The notes under the pieces are model-generated. The model made no database searches. It was not told the origin of the DNA and saw only the letters and a list, made by a program, of their open reading frames with translations. Below, in pieces: positions 42,041-53,440 of a stretch of DNA of 64,000 nucleotides. Made by a program: the position numbers and the translations under genes. Position 1 is the stretch's first letter. Each line of letters starts with the position of its first letter. Source of the stretch: Prorocentrum cordatum (Eukaryota > Sar > Dinophyceae > Prorocentrales > Prorocentraceae); NCBI GenBank assembly GCA_963575745.1, contig CAUYUJ010004971.1:1-64000 (forward strand), in the 5' to 3' direction.

Positions 42041-42184
42041 AGGTCGGGCATGCCCTCCCACAGGCGGATTTTGGACGAAACAAACAAAACAACAAACAAT
42101 CCAAAAATGGTCAAACTATCGTCCCTGGACTACTTTTTGGTCTATTCTTGAATACTCCTCCCGTAGAGGGACACGCCCGACTTA
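42041..42184 (+). mobile_element. TIR element family A, copy 6
   Basis: AGGTCGGGCATGCCCTCCCA at the left; CGTAGAGGGACACGCCCGA then CTTA at the right. AT-rich interior. Confidence 0.85.
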
Positions 42185-42408
42185 ATTTTGCACTCATGGG
42201 AGTTGCTTTCGCATCGACAAGGAAGGTTTGGTCCGAGCTGGCTGATCGGTCATTGAGCGGAATTCCCTGCATGGGGTCGCATGCCGGAGAGCGAGCTGCG
42301 GCCCTGTCCCCGCTGGCCTCCCCCAGACGGCCCCGGCTGCGGAGCATCGCGCTCTCATGCGAGCTCTCGACCACCGGCCGTGCACGTCCAAGGAGCATTT
42401 AACCTGAT

Positions 42409-42588
42409 ATACAGTGGATGCCCGTCCAAGAGAAACCTTCCACAAGAAGCCCAACCCTGCGACCCCAGGACGTCCATTGCTGTTTGGTGCGGGAAGGCTG
42501 CGCTGTCCACAGCAGAACCATCGAAACCCAAGAAATCCAGGGCACCCCGGAGGCAAGCAGGGAATTTCTTGGCATGGGTCTCCACTGT
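42409..42588 (+). mobile_element. TIR element family C, copy 4
   Basis: ATACAGTGGATGC start, GAAACCTTCCACAAGAAGCC and GGCAAGCAGGGAATTTCTTG interior, TCCACTGTG end. 42589-43149 holds no recognised gene. Confidence 0.7.
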
Positions 42589-43149
42589 GGGCCAAGAACC
42601 ACTCGGCTCCCCAGGCTGGGTGCAAGCTGTCGGCTGCAAGGGCGCTCCCGGCATGAATTACAGGAAACTCCCACCAGTCCCTCGAAGAGGCCTCCTTCAA
42701 AGATGAGGAGTTGCACTTCCTCGACAACAGGTGTGCGGACCATTGATTCGAGACGGGGCCTTGGCGAACGGCTGGCCCGAGAACGGTTTGAAACTTGTCA
42801 GGGCTGATGTTTCACTGTTTTAGGGGGATGCCCGTGCTATGGTATCTATACTTGAGCGGTGGCCTCCACTCGAGAGCTTTTCGCCCCCCTCCAGCGGCCT
42901 CCCAAGGTCCCCAGTGGGCAAAGCGCGGCTGCGATTGCGACCCCCCCCCTCAAACCGACGTCTGGGACGGGAACTGCTGGATGTGAGTGTCGTGCTATCG
43001 TCTGGAGCCAAACTGCTGGCCACCACGTGATGATTATCCCTCGCGGCTTCGCCTCAAGATGTGCTCCGGGAGGCACAGAAACCAGAGCACGGGCATAAGA
43101 GTCCTGTCATGGCTGCGTCTGCGACGGGTATGCCCGCACTCTTCTGCAA

Positions 43150-43372
43150 GTGGTGTTTTTTATTCGTTGTTTTGCCGATCGGCGCGGGCCCTCGCACCCC
43201 CCCCCCTCACTTATGGAGTAGATCTTGGCTGTTTCTGGCGCCTGCTTCGAGCAGGTGGAGTCTCCCCCACAGGACGCACTGTTGCAAACAGTCGCATCAA
43301 GCAAAGGTCCAGAGCCAGACCCCCCCCCCCGCCTTCCGCCCAATGTCGAAACGCCGCCCGAGAAATCGCGCT
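43150..43372 (-). repeat. Dispersed repeat family I, inverted copy
   Basis: TTTTGCCGATCGGCGCGGGC, GTAGATCTTGGCTGTTTC and TTCGAGCAGGTGGAGTC are the reverse complement of 37671-37880. Confidence 0.7.
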
Positions 43373-43554
43373 CGCCAACGAATGCGGTGCCACCGCCTCG
43401 AATCGCGCGATTCGTCTCAGGAATCCCGTGTGCACGCCGGCATTGAGCGCTGACCTGCTGAGGTTGCGCCGTGGTCTGTTTTGTCAGGGTTATCGGGGAA
43501 AGCGGAGCTCGACCCTCCCTCTGTGGCACCCATGGGCCCCGCGACCCGCAGGAG

Positions 43555-43805
43555 TCTCATCCTCCTCCTCCTCCTCCTCCTCCTCCTCCGCCTCCTCCTC
43601 CTCCGCCTCCTCCTCCTCCCCCTCCTCGTCCTCCACCTCCTCCTCATCCCCCTCCTCCTCCTCCTCCTCCTCCTCCTCCTCCTCCTCCTCCTCCTCCGCC
43701 TCCGCCTCCGCCTCCTCCTCCTCCTCCTCCTCCTCCTCCTCCTCCTACTTCTCCTCCTCCTCCTCCTCCTCCTCCTCCTCCTCCTCCTCCTCCTCCTCCT
43801 CCCAA
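43555..43805. repeat. (TCC)n tract
   Basis: CTC triplets with CGC interruptions. 43806-44180 is unique with a J-like fragment at about 43968-44030. Confidence 0.95.
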
Positions 43806-44181
43806 ATAGTGTGACGCCTGGCTGACAAGGAGGCCAGCGCGCTCCGGGGAGGGCAGGGAGCGGGAGAGGTAGGGCGCTGACCTGGCAGGGCCTGGGGCGA
43901 TCCCCCTTGCCTCTCCAACAGGCTTGGGGAAGCTTTGCCGCAGGGGGAGGAGCGGGAGAGCAGGGCGTAGGGCGGCGCCGAGTGCGCCGCCAGGGGGCCC
44001 AAGCAGCGCCAATCCAAGACAGCCGCGCGGCTCCCCGAACACTTGTGCCCGTACGCCCTTCGACCCAAGCGCCGATTCAAGACGGGCACGCGAAGGATCC
44101 CCGAACGCTTGAGCCCAGGACGTGCTGTGTCCTGCGATCAACATGGGGGAAGCGTGCCGCGAGGGAAACGGGCCCTGCACC

Positions 44182-44300
44182 CCGGGGCCTTCCCCCGGGA
44201 CGAGCTCTTATCCTCCCGAGTCGTTATCCGACGGTCCCACAGGGCCCGTGCAGGGCCCCGCGGGCCCGAAAGCGGGACAGACCTCGGGACCCATTGCCCT
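44182..44300 (+). mobile_element. TIR element family D, partial copy
   Basis: CCCCCGGGACGAGCTCTTAT, CCGAGTCGTTATCCGACGGT. The ends were not found. Confidence 0.5.
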
Positions 44301-44327
44301 CTGGACCCGCTTCCCCCCTGGCGATTC

Positions 44328-44690
44328 TTTCCTTCTCCTCCTCCTCCTCCTCCTCCTCCTCCTCCTCTTCCTCTTCCCCCCTTCTTCCTCCAGGGACTTT
44401 TGCACATGCAATGTTATGTCCTTCGATCCATTCCCCCAATCCCTCTTCCCCTCATTTTCCTCATCCACTTCCTCCTCTTCCCCCTCCTCCCCCTCCTCCG
44501 TTTCCTCCTCCTCCTCCTCCTCCTCCTCCTCCTCCTCCTCCTCCTCCCCTTCTCCTCCTCCTAACCTCCTCTCTCCTCTCTCTCCTCTCCTCTCCTCTCC
44601 TCTCCTCTCCTCTCCTCTCTTCTCCTCTCCCTCCCTCCCCCCCTCCCCCCCTCCTTCACATCCTTCCTCCCTCCCTCTCCCCCTCCCCGC
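44328..44690. repeat. (TCC)n tract with CTCTC pentamers
   Basis: CTC triplets broken by about 60 bp of unique sequence (44393-44460), ending in about ten CTCTC pentamers at 44575-44625. Confidence 0.95.
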
Positions 44691-44824
44691 GCGAGAAAAA
44701 GCCGCGCCTGGCACTGCAGGGCCACCGGCGAGGGGGAAGGCGCCTGCAGGCAGGGGGGCGGAGGCGCACAGGAAAAGGCAGGAAAGGGGGGGCGGCAGGA
44801 AAAGGCCAGGGGAGGTGGGAGAGC

Positions 44825-45470
44825 GGGAGGAGGACGGCACGAGGAGGGGGAAGGAGGGGGAGGAGGAGGAGGAGGAGGAGGAGGAGGAGGAGGAGGAGGA
44901 GGAGGAGGAGGAGGAGGAGGAGGAGGAGGGGGAGGAGGAGGGGGGAGAGAGGAGGAGGAGAGGAGAGGAGGAGGAGGAGGAGGAGGAGGAGGAAGGCGGA
45001 AAGGAGGAAGAGGCGGAGGAGGAGGAAGGAGGCGGAGAGGAGGAGAGAGGAGGAGGGGAGGGGAGGGGGAGGAGGAGGAGGAGGAGGAGGAGGAGGAGGA
45101 GGAGGAGGAGGAGGAGGAGGAGGCGGAGGGGAGGGCAGGGGAGGAGGAGGAGGAGGGAGGAGAAAGAGGAGGAGGAGGAGGAGGAGGAGGAGGAGGAGGA
45201 GGAGTAGGAAGAGGAGGAGGAGGAGGAGGACGAGGAGGAGGAGGAGGAGAGAAGAAGGCGGAGGAGGAGGAGGGGAGGAGGAGGAGGAGAAGGGGGAGGA
45301 GGAGGAGGAGGAGGAGGAGGAGGAGGAGGAGGAGGCGGAGGAGGAGGAGGAGGAGGAGGAGGAGGAGGAGAGAGGAGGAGGAGGAGGAGGAGGAGGAGAG
45401 GAGGAGGAGGAGGAAAGGGCGGAGGAGGAGGAGGAGACGAGGAGAGGAGGAGGAAAGGAGGAACCGCACC
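44825..45470. repeat. (GGA)n tract, about 645 bp, at the 3' end of LINE copy 1
   Basis: Longest GGA tract in the window. In LINE sense (minus strand) it is (TCC)n beginning directly after the 3' UTR. Confidence 0.95.
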
Positions 45471-45775
45471 CACTTGCGCGGCGGGCCGTCTGTCTCGGCG
45501 CGCCGCCCGGAGCGCCCGAGCGGCGCGGCGCCCCCCCGCCTCGCCGCCGCGGGCGCGGCACGCCCTCGCGGCACGGCGCCGGCCGCCGCCGCCGCGCGGG
45601 CGGGCACGGGCCTACGGCCTCAGCCGCCAGCCCACCTCGGCGCAGGCGCGGCACGGCGCAGGCCGCCTCCGCGCAGCGCCTGGGGCCTCTCGCCGCCCAG
45701 CGCCCTCCCGCTGCCGCCCAGCAGGCCGAACGGCCGCAGCAGTGCCCAGGCTGGGCGGCGAGCCGCCCACGAACT

Positions 45776-48700
45776 TCATGCCGTTGTCGGCACCTCGTCC
45801 GCTGGGGCCTCCGTTAGGCGCGCCTCCAGCTGGACGGGCTCGCCGATGAAGTGGCCCTTGATCGGGTGCTTCCCCGCCTTCATCCTGTTCAGCCTCGTGC
45901 CCGCAGTGGCGCTGGCGATCTTGCCCAGGCACTTCGCCGCCAGCAGGACGGCCGCACCTCCGCTCGCCCTTGCACCGCAGGCGCTGCAAAACACGTCGCC
46001 CATGGTCATCCGTCGGTGCGACGCGTCGGCCGCCAGCGCGGCAGCAGGCGTCCCGCGGCACAGCCCCGCCTCCAGCTGGGCGCGGTCCCCGCAGCGGACC
46101 CCGCAGCGGTCGCATGCGAAGGGCAGCGCGCTGTCACCGCCGACCCACTGCGCACGGTGCCGCAGCGGCAGGCCCACCACGCTGCCCTCGTCGTCGGGCA
46201 TGAAGAGCTGAGGCACTCGCTCGCGCTGGAGCCGTGCCGCCGCGCGGCGGCCGATGCCGTCCAGGCTGGCAGTCCTGCCATCGGCCTGGCTGCTGCTCGC
46301 CTCCAGCGCTGCCTGCCGAGCCTCGGCCTCGCGAGGCCGCTTGTCACCGCCTCGAGCCAGCGTGCCCTTCGCCGTGAAGGGCTGCCGTCTGCGCGGGGCC
46401 GCCTGCCTGCGCGGCTGCACCAGCGGCGCGTCGTCGCTGTCCTCGTCGTCGTGGCAGGCCTGGCTGCTGCAGCCCTGGCCGCTCCGCGGGGTGACCCGCG
46501 CTGCCCAGCCGCCCGCCAGGCCTTCGGGGCCGCCGCCGCTGGCCTGGCTCGCCGTCCTCTGCTGGGCCCCGCGGGGCGAGGCGGGGTCGGCCTCGCCCCT
46601 GCTGACAGCGCTGTCACGCTGGGCCAGGTCCTTGCCGTCGGTCACGCCGTCGGAGCCCCCCGCCAGGCCTGCGCTCCCAGCTGCCGCCGCGAGCGCCGCC
46701 GCCGACAGCACCGTGGCCCCGCGCCGAGGCGGCTCGCCTCCGCTGCTGTCGCCATCCTGGTCGTCGTGCGCCATGCCCAGGCTCGTGTCGACTCTCCTGT
46801 CGGGCTCGGGCACTGGCTGCCCGCGCGGCTGGGTGCGGCGGCGCTTGGCGGCACGCACCATGCCGTGCTGCTCCTCGTGCCTCGGGGCCCTCGTCAGCAA
46901 CTGCTTGCCCGTGGTGTCCCTCTGGCTCCCGTTGGCAAGCACGCACACCTGGGCCACCCAGCCAGCCATGCGGCCCACCGCCCCTTGCTGGGAGGCGAAG
47001 CGCTCCTCCTCGGCCTGCGAGCTGCAGGGGTGGCAGGCCGCTCCCAGCTTGGCCTCGGTGTCGGCGGCGTGATTGCCAAGGGCGAGCCGCCGCTCCACCG
47101 AGCCGTATGCGAGCTGGGTGATGACCTGGTGGGCCTTGACCTTGCGGAACTGAAGCTGATCCTGCCCGATGTCCATGATTAGACGCCAGATCCTCCTCCA
47201 CTGCTCGGCGTAGGCCTTGCCAGGCGCGCAGCACACGGCAGGCCCTGCGGCGATGCCGTCGAGCAGGTCCTGGTAGTCGCTGTAGATGGTGAACGGGGGC
47301 ACGGCGTGCTGCAGCATGACCTCCACTGCGAAGAGCTCGCCCTCTCCCACCTCCTGTAGCCAGCCAGGAGATGGCCCGTGGCAGGCGCACGTGACTCGCC
47401 CGAGGTGGCCCACCGATGCGCAGCCGAAGCCCACCCGCATGCCATCAGGGCCTGCGAGGCTACGCCCTGATCCGTCCACGAAGCCGTCGTCCATGAAGAA
47501 ACCTCCTGGGACCTCCACGCTCCATACCGTGTGCCACGCTCTCGACGGCCTCGGCCCCGCGTTCCAGTTGGGCAGCAGGCACCTGCCCCAGAACGCCTCC
47601 TGCATCGCGGTGAGTGTGCCCTCGGGGATGTGGACCTGGCCGATCTCGCTCTCCCTGCGCTCCCGCGTCCACGCCACGCATGCACCGTGGCGGTGTGGGA
47701 GCGTGCCAGGGGCCTCTCCGCAGCGCTGGCACAGTGGGGAGTCAGCAAGACCCGCGGCCTGCAGCTGCTGCTGGGGCCACTGTGCTCCGATGACGGTGGA
47801 GCGCAGGCCGCGCGCCTCCTGCTGCAGGCCGTGCTTCTCGAGGTTGCGGGTGACCCTGCGCACTGGCTCCAGGTGGATGCCATCCTTGAGGTGTTCCAGC
47901 CCTTCATGCATACTTATCTGAGTGTACTGCCACCGCTCGATGGTTCTGTCCAACAAACCTTTGATCGCCCGTGGCCCCACGCCTTCTCCCAGCTCCAGCT
48001 CCTCGCCGTCGTGAGAGGTCCACCTGCTGGCCGAGATTACTTGCCAGCCTATCCTCCTTGCCGTGGCTAGCATCGCCCCCGCTGGCCCGACCACGGCGGC
48101 CCATGGGTGCAACTTGTTCCGCTGAGTCGCCCCTGCTCGGTCAAGTGCTCCCTGAAGTATGTGGGTGGGGATGCGCTTAGTCCAGACCGCCTTCGCCCAC
48201 TCGACCAGCGGCGCCGCGTTGACGGCGTAGGCTGGGTCCTGCTTGCCCCCCTCCAACATGAAGGACAGCGTGAGCGAGCGCCTTGCCGTGTCGGTGAACA
48301 TCGCCGCTCCGACAGCCGCCCTGATCATGTGCAGCTGCGAGTCGCTTCTGCCGAGCACGCTGGCACCGTACGTCATTGCGGGCTGCATGCCCATCCTGCC
48401 CACCTTGCCCGACTTTGCGCCCTGGCGTCTGAGGCACGTGACTCGTCCGAGGCGGCGCCTCTGCTTGTCGAAGTTTGCGTCCATGACCTTGGTGCGCCGC
48501 TTCGCTCCCACCATCGAGTCCGCGCCCAGGTTGCGGTGGTGCTGCCTGGCCTGGAGCCGCTGCGCCGTGTGCGTGTGCACCTTGTCTGCGATCCACTTGC
48601 CCGCGTACGCCGTGGAGATCACGATAGTGGACTTCGAGCCGTTGATCTCGAAGCCCAGCTTGCGGAGGAGCTCGATGAGATACTGCAGGCCGTCCGCTGC

Positions 48701-51254
48701 TACCTTGAGTAGGAATCGCTGTGACCCGATGCAGAGGATGGTGATGTCATCGACGAAGGCGAAAAGCTGGATGCACTGATACCTGTCGCCGAACAGCCTC
48801 AGGCTGCGGTACATGAGGACCTTCAACCATGATGTCGCGAAACCGCAGCCCGCCAAGATGCTGCGGCCCAACTCGACCTCGCCCGAGACCGCGTCGTCGA
48901 CCTTGCACCGCCGCGGGCCCGCATATATGCTGATGCTGGTGCGCAGCAGCACCAGGTTGGCGCCGCTGGCGCAGCCTTCGTCCCAGAGCGTCTGGTGGCC
49001 AACCCTCTCGTAGGCCTTGGTCATGTCGAGCTGGTTGGAGGCCGTGACCATGCCGACCTTGAGGGCCCACTCCTGATAGACGGCCTGGTCCCAGACGGCC
49101 CGCTCGGCCGTCCTACCGCTTGCGTTGTGAAAACATGGCAGGTCATGCTCGTCCTCCCACTGCTGCATTTGTGCCCGACGTACCTTTGTCCAAACACGAA
49201 GAAATCCTCCTAGTAGAGCGATGGGCCTCACCCCGCCCTCCTTCTTGGCGAGGAAGACGATGATGGTGGTCAGCTGCTTCGGCTGGTTGCCGACCCTCTC
49301 CATGTATACCATGAGCTGGCCCAAGAAGGCCAGAGCCTCGTCGGACAGCATCGCGAACCACCGAGGGTGGAACGCGTCGGAGCCCAAGGCCGTCCGATGC
49401 TTGAACCTCCTGCTCGCTGTCCTGATAGCTCCAGCCGTGGGCGCGTCCAGCACGTGGTGCTTGATCTCGTCCCAGCTGGTGGCTTTCATGGGCTCGTGGA
49501 CATTCCAGACCTGCTTGAGCCAGTCAGCGCAGAACTTTTCGGCAACGTCCTGCACGTCCGCTGCCACGCCGTTGGCCAGCAGCCCTGCCCCCGCTCCCGT
49601 GGGCCCACGCGTCCACTTGTGGGCGAGGCCAGCGCCGTTCAACGTGGCCTGCTTCGCCCAGGCGTCGAATGAACGGCAACGTGCCTTCTCGAACTCCTTG
49701 GAGAGGCGCACGCTCACATTCTGGGCCTGATCCGCCAGCTTGGCCAGGTCGTCGATCGTGAGCCTGCGCAGCCGCTGCCAATACGCCTCAAAGTGGTGCC
49801 AATCTTGAGTCTCCATGAGGGAGCCATTCCAGTGCTCCAGAGTGTCGAGGAGTCGTTTCGCTGCCTGGCGGTGCCTCAGCTCGTCTCTCTCGTATGCCCG
49901 CTGGAGCTCACGTAGACGGTCATGCAGCCAGAGAGCTTGACGTGCCTCTGGGGATGCCTTGGCCACCGCCGCGTTGTTCCGCCTCGTGGGGTGTATCTTG
50001 ACGAAGCGCGGCTCCAGCCCTCGCCCTGTGTACTTCGGCACGTCGTCCTGCGGGATATGGAACAAGCTGCCCAACTCCTCCTCAGCTCCCTGCATGAAGG
50101 CCGCGAATCCGTTCGCCAAGGCCTCCTGACAACCCTCCGTTTCCCCCAGGGCCACCATGGCCTTTCCCCGGGATGTCGCCACCTCCCGCCCAGGCCCTAT
50201 GGGCCGCGTAGCTGGGAAACTGGCGGGGGCCTTGTGAACCGTGATCAGGTCCTCCACCACACCGTTCTGCAGCTTGAGTCCAACTGGGCGGTGATCCTTG
50301 ATGGTGGTGGTGTGGATGACGAAGCAGGACTCGACCCTCGGCACGAAGGCCTTCGGCAGGACCCAATAGTCCAGCACGGAGCCCTCCGCCAAGTCGGCCA
50401 GCGTTGCCTCCTGGGTGAAGATCGGCTCGGCCCTCAGCTTCTCGAAGATTCCTGACTTGGCTAGCTCCGTGGGGTGCATGTTGAAGTCGCCTCCAATGAT
50501 GAAGGGCCGAGCTAGCCGCTTCAGCTCTCGTGCGAGGAGGTTGACCAGGAGCCTATTCCAGGCCGTCATGCCCTCGCTGTGGCGCAGGTAAACGTTGGCC
50601 ACCACCACGCCTCCTGGAAGCCATCCTTTCCAACATCTCAGCTGTACTCGGCCACGCGCGATGCCGAACCTCGTGCTCACGCATGGGTCTCGCCAGACCT
50701 CGCCACGGCTGCGTTGCAATACATAAGCCGCCGCTGGTGCCTCCACGACCTGTGGGCACTGCTGGGTCCAACTGCAAGTTCCACTTGGCCCTCTTCGCCC
50801 AGTCCTCCTGCGTCGCGCACGCCGCAGTGCCGCACAAGTGGGCCTCCTGGCCCAGGAGGATGTCCGCTCGGCGACCCACCTCATCCAGCAACAGGTCGGT
50901 GAGGCTCGACCATGTGGTGCCGTTCGCCGTGATGGCTAGCGTGTGCTCACTCTTCGGTTGCTTCGGCTTGACCACCCTCCCCCGTGCAGCTCGGACGGTG
51001 AGCAGTGCGTGCCCCGCAGGGTCGGTACTCTCTGCCGTCCAGGCGGCTCGGCCCGCAGTGAGCAGCGCGTGCCCCGAAGGGTCGGTACCCTCTGCTGCGG
51101 GCTCCGCTACCTGCTGCACCTTCGCAACCTCGGGCATAACCCTCCGCCGCTCCAGTGTGGCTGGAAGAATCGGGAAGGGGGCCGTGAGTGCTCGCACCCT
51201 GCGGAGCTCCTCCTCCGACGCGACCTGCATGTCCATCAGCCCGTCCTGCCCCAC
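45776..51254 (-). pseudogene. LINE ORF2: endonuclease, reverse transcriptase, RNase H
   Basis: The N-terminal endonuclease begins in the frame open from 51254 (TANGTTWSSL, ADILLGQEAHL, about 50950-50840). After one frameshift near 50735-50715 it continues in the frame open from 50884, with GGDFNM (residues 131-136 of that frame), LDYW (171-174) and KDHRPV (196-201). RT motifs follow: FLAKKEGGVRPIALL (544-558), LDMTKAYERV (619-628), LAGCGFATSW (677-686) and FAFVDDI (708-714), with the catalytic VDD intact. A CQRCGEAP...HRHGAC zinc knuckle (about 47735-47680) and RNase H (FVDGS at about 47485, GELFAVEVM, YSDYQDLL, VKAH, GNHAADTE at about 47085-47060) come next. The C-terminal extension has CDRCGVRCG and CSACGARASG clusters. 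The protein would nick target DNA and copy the RNA in the nucleus. One frameshift separates this copy from an intact frame of about 1,800 codons. Confidence 0.85.
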
Positions 51255-51993
51255 CTCCAGGAACGCGTTGCTGTAGCTGGCGTCCTTGATGTGGTGCTGG
51301 TCTGACCCGTGGTCACCGCTAGGATGCCGACCCGCTTGAAGTAGAGCACGATCTCGCCAATCAGCTCAAGTACCAGGTCCACGAACTGCGATACCGCCTG
51401 TGCGTTCAGCTGTACCTTGTGGGGCTCCTGAACTTGGCCCTTGACGAAGACCAGGCCTGCGGGCACCCTGGCGCCGCCCCTTGTCTCGAAGGGCGGTGAG
51501 GCTCGGGCCTCCTCACGCGCTGAGGCTGGGGTGGCATGTAGGGCCGTAGCCCCGTCGTTATAGCCAACCCCCGCCTGGACCCCAAACAGTGGACGCCCTT
51601 TGGCCAGGAGCTCCGACAGCAACCGATCCGTGGGGCTCTGGCTCTGCACCTCGGGCTCCGTCCGAAGCTGCGGCGACGACAGGTGGCGCACGAAGAGCAT
51701 GTGGCGCAGCTCCATCCAGTACTACCTGTGCCGCCTCCTCCTCACGCGGCCGCGGGACCTCGGCAGCCCAGGCGCAGTCGACCTGGAGTGGGAGGGGGGG
51801 CCCAGTGCCCCTGCCAGGGGACTTGAGCCCCCGCTCGATGATGGCTGCCGCGCCGCGGCTGCCTGCAGCAACTTCTGCCTCGCCGAGGAGGTGACGGGCC
51901 GCTGCGTCCTCCGCCTCCCGCGCGTCCTCCTGTACCAGGTCGGCCGCGGCGACGGTGCTGTTGCTCTTGCCCATGCTCGTCATGGGGACAAGG

Positions 51994-53184
51994 TCAGTAC
52001 GGTCCAGCTCGCATGCGCGCTGCGGCCCCGATGAGCGGGCTAGCGGCAAGGCGAGCAGCAACAGCGCGCAACTCTTCCAGGTCCGTCGGCATGTCGGGCG
52101 CGGTGTCGTCGGGCCACAGCACGTTGAGCTCGGCGCGCAGCGCCTCCTCGGAGGCCTTGCCGATGGGGTCCTCGGTGCTGGGCACGGCTTGAGCGGCAGC
52201 TGCGCTCGCCGCTCCCGCAGGGGGGGGAGCTTGGCGCTCCGCGGGCACCACCAGCTGCGGCAGCAACTCCTCCAGGAGCTTGGACACCGCCTCCGCGTGG
52301 TCGCCGAAGCCGCGCTCCCCGCACTTGGCCACCAGCGCGGCCTTGTTGATGCCGAACGTGTGGGCGACCGCCCCCGTCTCGCTGCCACCGTCAGCGGCTG
52401 GGCCAGCCTGAGCAGCATCAGCAGCCACCAGCTCGTGCACCACGGCCTTGGCACGGCCGAGCTCGGCCTCACACTGCTCCCGCTGGGCCTTGAGCTCCTG
52501 CAGGCGCAGCTGCGCTGCTGCGACGGCCTCCTCCTGCTGCGCCAGCTTGTCGCCCGCCTTGGCCAGGGCGGCCTCCTTCTTCTTGACTTCCCGACGGGCG
52601 ATCTGGAGCTTGGCGCCCGCGGGCTTGGCGTCGCGCAGCTTCTTCCGCAGCTCGCCCAGCTCCGTCTGGAAGGATTCGATGACACCCTTGTAGATGCCAC
52701 CCACATCGTCGCGGCCCTTGAGCAGCTTGATCTCCGCCGCCAGCTTGTCGGCGCGCTTCCGCAGCGCGGCAGCACCTGCAGCTGGGGCCTCGACTGCTGA
52801 GCCGTCGGTCTCCATGTCGCCATCCTGCGAGGACTTGCTGCGCAGCTCCTGCCCCAGCGCCGCGATCTTGTCCTCGTAGAACTTCTTGTACTTCGCCTCA
52901 GCTCGACTGTCGGCCACGCTGGGCGCGCGCGTCGAGGGGGCACCTCCACCTGCAGGGCGGTTGCTGCCGAAGCAGGCGCCCTTGTGCAGCTTGCATTTTG
53001 TACACCACAGCGATGAGCCAGGGTTCCACCAGCGCTCACCCTTCGCATTCTTGCAGCCGTCCATGCAGCAGAACCAGTCGGGCTTGTCGCGCACGTAGCC
53101 GCTGCCGACCGGACCGCCCTGTGGTGGCCTGCTCCCGCCATTGCTGCCCGCCGCCCAAGGGCACGCCTGGCCGCCATCCTGCAC
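51994..53184 (-). pseudogene. LINE ORF1: zinc-finger and coiled-coil RNA-binding protein
   Basis: About 396 codons. A Cys-rich module near the N-terminus (FCCMDGCKNAKGERWW ... WCTKCKLHKGACF, residues 38-72) is followed by a long charged heptad-like region (residues about 95-240: KYKKFYEDKIAALGQEL, ALRKRADKLAAEIKLLK, REVKKKEAALAKAGDKL) and an Ala/Pro-rich tail. This is the architecture of a LINE ORF1 RNA chaperone. No ATG precedes the zinc module in this frame: the frame opens after a TGA with a GTG at 53184, and the first in-frame ATG is inside the finger. So a frameshift or start loss is likely. Further protein-like sequence follows in another frame (51236-51715; LNAQAVSQFVDLVLELIG), suggesting ORF1 originally reached ORF2. 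Confidence 0.6.
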
Positions 53185-53322
53185 AGCTCACAAGCGCCGC
53201 CGCGGCAATCAAGTAGATTAAGCGGATGGCGCTCCCCCAGGAGCTCACAGAAAATCTGGAGGCTGGCCGCGGACTAGCGGCATCCCTTCTGCCTGGAGGC
53301 TTGCAGCCCCCCAGTCAGACAT

Positions 53323-53344
53323 CTTGAGCCAAAATGGCTACGGA
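53323..53344 (-). other. Dinoflagellate spliced-leader relic
   Basis: The reverse complement reads TCCGTAGCC...TTTTGGCTCAAG, the complete 22-nt dinoflagellate spliced leader with T at its variable first base. No GT donor follows it; it joins directly to ATGTCTGACTGG, so it is the leader as carried on a mature mRNA, not a spliced-leader RNA gene. Confidence 0.95.
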
Positions 53345-53440
53345 AAAGGGAGAGGAGGAGGAGGAGGAGGAGGACGAGAAGGAGGAGGAGGAGGAGGAGG
53401 AGGAGAAGGAGGGGGAGGAGGAGGAGGAGGATTTTGACAT
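53345..53440. repeat. (GGA)n tract between the two LINEs
   Basis: In LINE sense it is (TCC)n: the 3' tail of LINE copy 2 and the 5' flank of LINE copy 1. Confidence 0.95.

Larger units (their letters stand above)
45471..53344 (-). mobile_element. LINE copy 1: near full-length non-LTR retrotransposon with spliced-leader 5' end
   Basis: In minus-strand order: 22-nt spliced-leader sequence (53344-53323), a leader of about 140 nt, ORF1 (zinc finger plus coiled coil), ORF2 (apurinic-type endonuclease, RT, zinc knuckle, RNase H, Cys-rich tail), a 3' UTR of about 300 nt, then (TCC)n. Total about 7.9 kb. Upstream of the spliced leader is also (TCC)n, so the element sits inside a TCC array or carries one as its tail. 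The spliced leader at the exact 5' end indicates that a trans-spliced, full-length RNA was the template of the last insertion. Several frameshifts make it inactive now. Confidence 0.85.

Noticed and set aside
45851-47182. 443-codon plus frame over LINE ORF2
   Set aside because: Antisense shadow of the RNase H and C-terminal region of the LINE.
51558-53177. 539-codon minus frame overlapping LINE ORF1
   Set aside because: Arg/Ala/Ser-rich shadow of the zinc-finger/coiled-coil frame. Only its last part (about 51990-51720) may be real ORF1 sequence after a frameshift.
53323-53344. Spliced-leader RNA gene
   Set aside because: The leader is not followed by a GT donor and Sm-site-containing intron part; it joins retroelement sequence directly.
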